Made by a program: the position numbers and the translations under genes. From NCBI GenBank assembly GCA_035279525.1, contig DATEHQ010000090.1:1-8127 (forward strand): a stretch of 8,127 nt of DNA. The letters are read 5' to 3'. Below, piece after piece: positions 6,397-8,127 of this stretch. Origin of the DNA: DATEHQ01 sp035279525. Lineage in GTDB: Bacteria > Chloroflexota > Dormibacteria > Dormibacterales > Dormibacteraceae. Under the pieces are notes generated by a model. That model saw nothing but the letters and a program-made list of their open reading frames with translations, did no database searches and was not told the DNA's origin. Each line of letters starts with the position of its first letter. The stretch's first letter is position 1.

Positions 6397-7514
6397 TCTC
6401 TCGCATCGTGCTGGGCGCGACCCTGGTGCTCGTGATGCTGGTCGTCGGACCCAGCACATACCTCTACCTGGACAGGCACCAGTCGAAGATCGCGGTCGCG
6501 CCGGACAAACCGACGGCCGCGACCCCGCGGCCTGAGGCCTTTTCGCTTCCAGGCACCCTCTACATGGCGCAGTCCGGCGCGATCTACAAGCTCTCCGCCG
6601 GACGCTTCCGCCAGCTGACTCCGGAGGAGGGCTGGATGATGCCGGCCCTCATGCCCGACGGCAATCACCTGATCGCGGTGAAGCGCAGCTTCATGTACTC
6701 CGACGTCTACGAGCTGAACCTGTACGGCGTCGTGGTCCGCCAGCTCACACACGACTCCGTGGCCAATCCACGCAATGCCGACCCGGCGGGCTACCACTGG
6801 GCGTTCTACCCGCGGCTCAGCTCGAGCGGCAAGACGATGTGGGTGGCCTACGACGACCCGAAGTTCGGATACGACGTGGTGCTCTCGATCTGGGCCGTGC
6901 CCTTCGGCGCCCCGGTCAAATCGGGCACCCTGTGGACCAACGCCATCGACTGGACCGGCGGTGACACGCAGCCGGTGCCCCTGTCGACCGGCGGGGTCAT
7001 GTACACGAAGTACTCCTACGGGCCGGACGAGCACCTGATCGGGCAGCTCTACCTCACCAGCAGGGCGTACTCGCCGGGCACGGCGCTGACCGGCCCTTCC
7101 GAAGACTGCGGTTCACCCACCCTGTCGCCCGACGGGAAGCAGGTCGCGATGGTCTGCTCCTACGAGAAGCAGGAGTCGTTCCTGACCGTCGCGTCGTGGA
7201 ACGGTAAGGCCCTCGGCCCGCGGCACTTCGCGGTGACCAAGCAGCTCGTGGCGCAGCCGACCTGGGCGCCGGACGGGTCCGGAATCGCGTACCTCGCGCC
7301 GGCCACGCCGGACGGGCCGTTCCAGCTGTGGTTCGTGCCCAAGGCTGCGTTCGCCCCACCACCATCGACTCCGACGCCGCCGCTCACGCCGGGCGGCCCG
7401 TACAACGCGACCTCGCCGACGCCTTCAGCCGCGCCGACCCCTTCCGCCGCGCCCGTGCAGCTGACCACCAACCTGGGTCTCGACGCGACCTCCCCGCTGG
7501 CCTGGTCGGCATAG
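6393..7514 (+). CDS. Membrane-anchored TolB/PD40-like beta-propeller protein
   Basis: This 373-residue protein has one N-terminal membrane segment (5-26) without a lipobox, a short Pro/Thr-rich linker, and an extracytoplasmic beta-propeller. PD40-type blades are recognisable from the repeated pattern of LT or PT, a few residues, then SPDG/APDG and a hydrophobic strand: LTPEEG..MPDGNHLIAV (75-96), LTHDS..SSSGKTMWVAY (118-153), SPTLSPDGKQVAMVC (241-255) and QPTWAPDGSGIAYLAP (288-303). Residues 321-355 form a Pro/Thr/Ser/Ala insert before the final LTTNLGLDATSPLAWS. That last piece can pair with the first strands (GTLYMAQSGAIYKL) to close the ring, so the end looks natural. The function is unknown; propellers of this kind bind protein or glycan partners. 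The GTG start overlaps the LCP stop by 4 nt with no separate ribosome-binding site, so it is likely made together with the LCP ligase and may assist it. Confidence 0.85.
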   Translation: MISRIVLGATLVLVMLVVGPSTYLYLDRHQSKIAVAPDKPTAATPRPEAFSLPGTLYMAQSGAIYKLSAGRFRQLTPEEGWMMPALMPDGNHLIAVKRSFMYSDVYELNLYGVVVRQLTHDSVANPRNADPAGYHWAFYPRLSSSGKTMWVAYDDPKFGYDVVLSIWAVPFGAPVKSGTLWTNAIDWTGGDTQPVPLSTGGVMYTKYSYGPDEHLIGQLYLTSRAYSPGTALTGPSEDCGSPTLSPDGKQVAMVCSYEKQESFLTVASWNGKALGPRHFAVTKQLVAQPTWAPDGSGIAYLAPATPDGPFQLWFVPKAAFAPPPSTPTPPLTPGGPYNATSPTPSAAPTPSAAPVQLTTNLGLDATSPLAWSA

Positions 7515-7516
7515 TT

Positions 7517-7549
7517 ATGGGAGGAAACCCCGGAGTGGTTTCCTCCCAT
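7517..7549 (+). terminator. Perfect 13-bp hairpin after the propeller gene, copy 1 of a duplicated palindrome
   Basis: ATGGGAGGAAACC (7517-7529) is exactly complementary to GGTTTCCTCCCAT (7537-7549) around the 7-nt loop CCGGAGT. It starts 2 nt after the TAG of the propeller gene, a normal terminator position. It is followed by GCGC-rich sequence rather than a T-run, so it is not a textbook intrinsic terminator. It may act in both directions or be a REP-like repeat, since a second copy lies about 180 bp away. Confidence 0.6.
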
Positions 7550-7652
7550 CGCGCGTGCGGCTGAGCCGCAGGCGCTGCTCTCCTTCCGGTATATCGTCAG
7601 ATCCTTTCAAGCGCCTTCCACCAGCGGCGTCTGGTTGCCCGATGTCATAGTC

Positions 7653-7675
7653 GCGGCCAGGCCAAGCCTGGCCGC
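7653..7675. repeat. Perfect 10-bp inverted repeat
   Basis: GCGGCCAGGC (7653-7662) and GCCTGGCCGC (7666-7675) are exact reverse complements around the 3-nt spacer CAA. It would form a very stable GC hairpin in RNA or single-stranded DNA from either strand. It lies between the two homologous palindromes. It could be a terminator stem or the core of a small repeat element; no T-tract follows on either strand. Confidence 0.6.
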
Positions 7676-7698
7676 CATGGCGATGTCGACATAGGTTT

Positions 7699-7730
7699 AT
7701 GAGGGGAACCCCCGGAGTGGTTTCCCCCGG
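7699..7730. repeat. Imperfect hairpin, copy 2 of the duplicated palindrome, beside the GT51 stop codon
   Basis: GGGGAACC and GGTTTCCCC pair with one bulged base around a CCGGAGT-containing loop. The core CCGGAGTGGTTTCC is identical to copy 1 and in the same orientation. Similarity extends upstream through ATG to GTCRACATAG (R = G in copy 1, A here), with small indels between. It lies 3 nt beyond the stop codon of the minus-strand GT51 gene, so it could terminate that transcript, though again without a T-run. Confidence 0.55.
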
Positions 7731-7733
7731 CCC

Positions 7734-8127
7734 CTAGCAGCCCAGCGGGGCTTCTGTGTTCGACACCAGGATCGGTTCCTGGCCCGCGGCAGTGGCCTCG
7801 GAGGCCGAGATGTAGTGGTCCGCCAGCAGGCCCGCCAGCACCTCTTTACGCCGGGCCTGCGCGGCGCCCGGGTTGACCGTCGGGTCGTAGATCGACGGCG
7901 CCTGCGCAACGCCGGCCAGGAGCGCGTACTGCCCGAGCGTCAGGTTCGAGAGCGGCGCGTGGAAGTAGGCGCAGGCGGCGGCGCTCACGCCGTAGCGGCC
8001 GAAACCGGTCGGGATCTCGCTCAGGTAGTCGGCCATGATCTGGTCCTTCCCGATCACCCGCTCGACCTTGAGCGCCAGCGCCATGTCCTCGAGCTTGTGG
8101 TAGCCGAGGTCGGTCCCGCCCAGGTAA
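7734..8127 (-). CDS. GT51 peptidoglycan glycosyltransferase (class A PBP-like), C-terminal end; no transpeptidase domain follows
   Basis: The last 130 codons of a minus-strand gene that begins beyond the right edge. GT51 enzymes polymerise lipid II into glycan strands at the outer membrane face. Visible parts are HKLED-MALALKVER, corresponding to motif 3 (usually RKxxE); GKDQIMADYLS (motif 4, usually KxxILxxYLN); GFGRYGVSAAACAYF (motif 5, usually RGxxGxxxAAxxYF); then LTLGQYALLAGVAQAPSIYDP with RR of ARRKEVL, very typical of the domain's end. The protein stops at EAPLGC. Bifunctional PBPs would continue here into a linker and a penicillin-binding transpeptidase domain, and none is found in the 219 nt beyond. 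It is therefore a monofunctional enzyme, a divergent family, or a truncated gene. Several motif residues differ (Arg to His, Glu to Asp, Asn to Ser). The stop is directly next to a repeated hairpin. The 5' part, including the first catalytic Glu, is not visible. Confidence 0.88.
   Translation of the reverse strand, partial: YLGGTDLGYHKLEDMALALKVERVIGKDQIMADYLSEIPTGFGRYGVSAAACAYFHAPLSNLTLGQYALLAGVAQAPSIYDPTVNPGAAQARRKEVLAGLLADHYISASEATAAGQEPILVSNTEAPLGC

Larger units (their letters stand above)
7515..7733. other. Non-coding convergent intergenic region with three larger hairpins
   Basis: This 219-nt gap lies between two genes that point toward each other. It holds homologous hairpins at each end, a 10-bp hairpin in the middle, and a small TGCGGC-TGA-GCCGCA stem at 7556-7570. 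The frame of the propeller gene stays open after its TAG (7512-7514) to another TAG at 7692-7694, and one minus-strand frame is also open across the gap. Neither encodes a recognisable domain or has a start site, so I do not call a gene. No tRNA-like fold was seen. Confidence 0.6.

Noticed and set aside
6393..7514. The propeller protein seemed truncated because it ends in the middle of a blade
   Set aside because: The C-terminal LTTNLGLDATSPLAWS can supply the outer and first strands that complete the blade begun at the N-terminus (ring closure), so the length is plausible.
7515..7694. The propeller frame stays open for 59 codons after its TAG up to a second, homologous TAG; stop readthrough or a recent nonsense mutation
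   Set aside because: The extension has no blade motif and contains the hairpins; an open stretch of this length is not surprising in GC-rich DNA.
7515..7733. A transpeptidase domain continuing from the GT51 gene through a frameshift
   Set aside because: I translated the minus strand past the stop in all three frames; none shows SxxK, SxN or KTG motifs. One frame has a faintly PBP-like stretch (YVDIAMAARLGL), but it is too short to claim.
1..8127. tRNA, rRNA, CRISPR array, riboswitch or transposase
   Set aside because: I saw no cloverleaf, regular spacer-repeat array, conserved riboswitch core or transposase-like protein; the MgtE_N/CBS leader (about 25 nt) is too short for a Mg2+ riboswitch.

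Overview
The window is GC-rich with densely packed genes, and by eye it looks like chromosomal DNA from a bacterium with a Gram-positive-type envelope. The evidence for that is a LytR-CpsA-Psr (LCP) cell-wall ligase, a class A penicillin-binding-protein glycosyltransferase domain, Ser/Pro-rich extracytoplasmic linkers, and several genes that lack a Shine-Dalgarno sequence but carry a TANNNT motif just upstream of the start codon, as in leaderless transcription. Together these suggest an actinobacterial, Chloroflexota or Dormibacterota-like lineage. The placement is an inference; no rRNA or other taxonomic marker is present.

Layout. (1) Positions 1-2236, minus strand: a gene for a HEAT-repeat protein with a strongly basic C-terminal tail (1373-2236), followed 19 nt downstream by the first 451 codons of a xylulose-5-P/fructose-6-P phosphoketolase (xfp, running off the left edge). 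(2) Positions 2237-2324: a short divergent promoter region. (3) Positions 2325-5297, plus strand: a soluble PRC-barrel/MgtE_N/CBS-CBS protein and, 6 nt later, an NRAMP-fold transporter whose metal-site motifs are altered (DPGN to DAGG, MPH to APW). (4) Positions 5298-5373: a relatively AT-rich promoter region with a duplicated CGCTTACAA box. (5) Positions 5374-7514, plus strand: an LCP-family ligase overlapping by 4 nt with a membrane-anchored, TolB-like beta-propeller protein. (6) Positions 7515-7733: a non-coding convergent intergenic region with three hairpins, two of them homologous copies in direct orientation about 180 bp apart. (7) Positions 7734-8127, minus strand: the C-terminal end of a GT51 peptidoglycan glycosyltransferase that stops where class A PBPs would continue into a transpeptidase domain.

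How the genes may work together. Phosphoketolase splits sugar phosphates to acetyl-phosphate, in central carbon metabolism. The MgtE_N/CBS plus NRAMP pair reads as a divalent-metal transport unit. The altered transporter site and a neighbour carrying the cytosolic Mg2+-sensing module of MgtE channels together suggest Mg2+ rather than the usual Mn2+/Fe2+. The right half is concerned with the envelope: glycopolymer attachment (LCP), an exported propeller partner, and peptidoglycan polymerisation (GT51). The most interesting points are the proposed split Mg2+ sensor/transporter pair, the duplicated hairpin element, and the shortened, motif-divergent GT51 gene that ends beside it.
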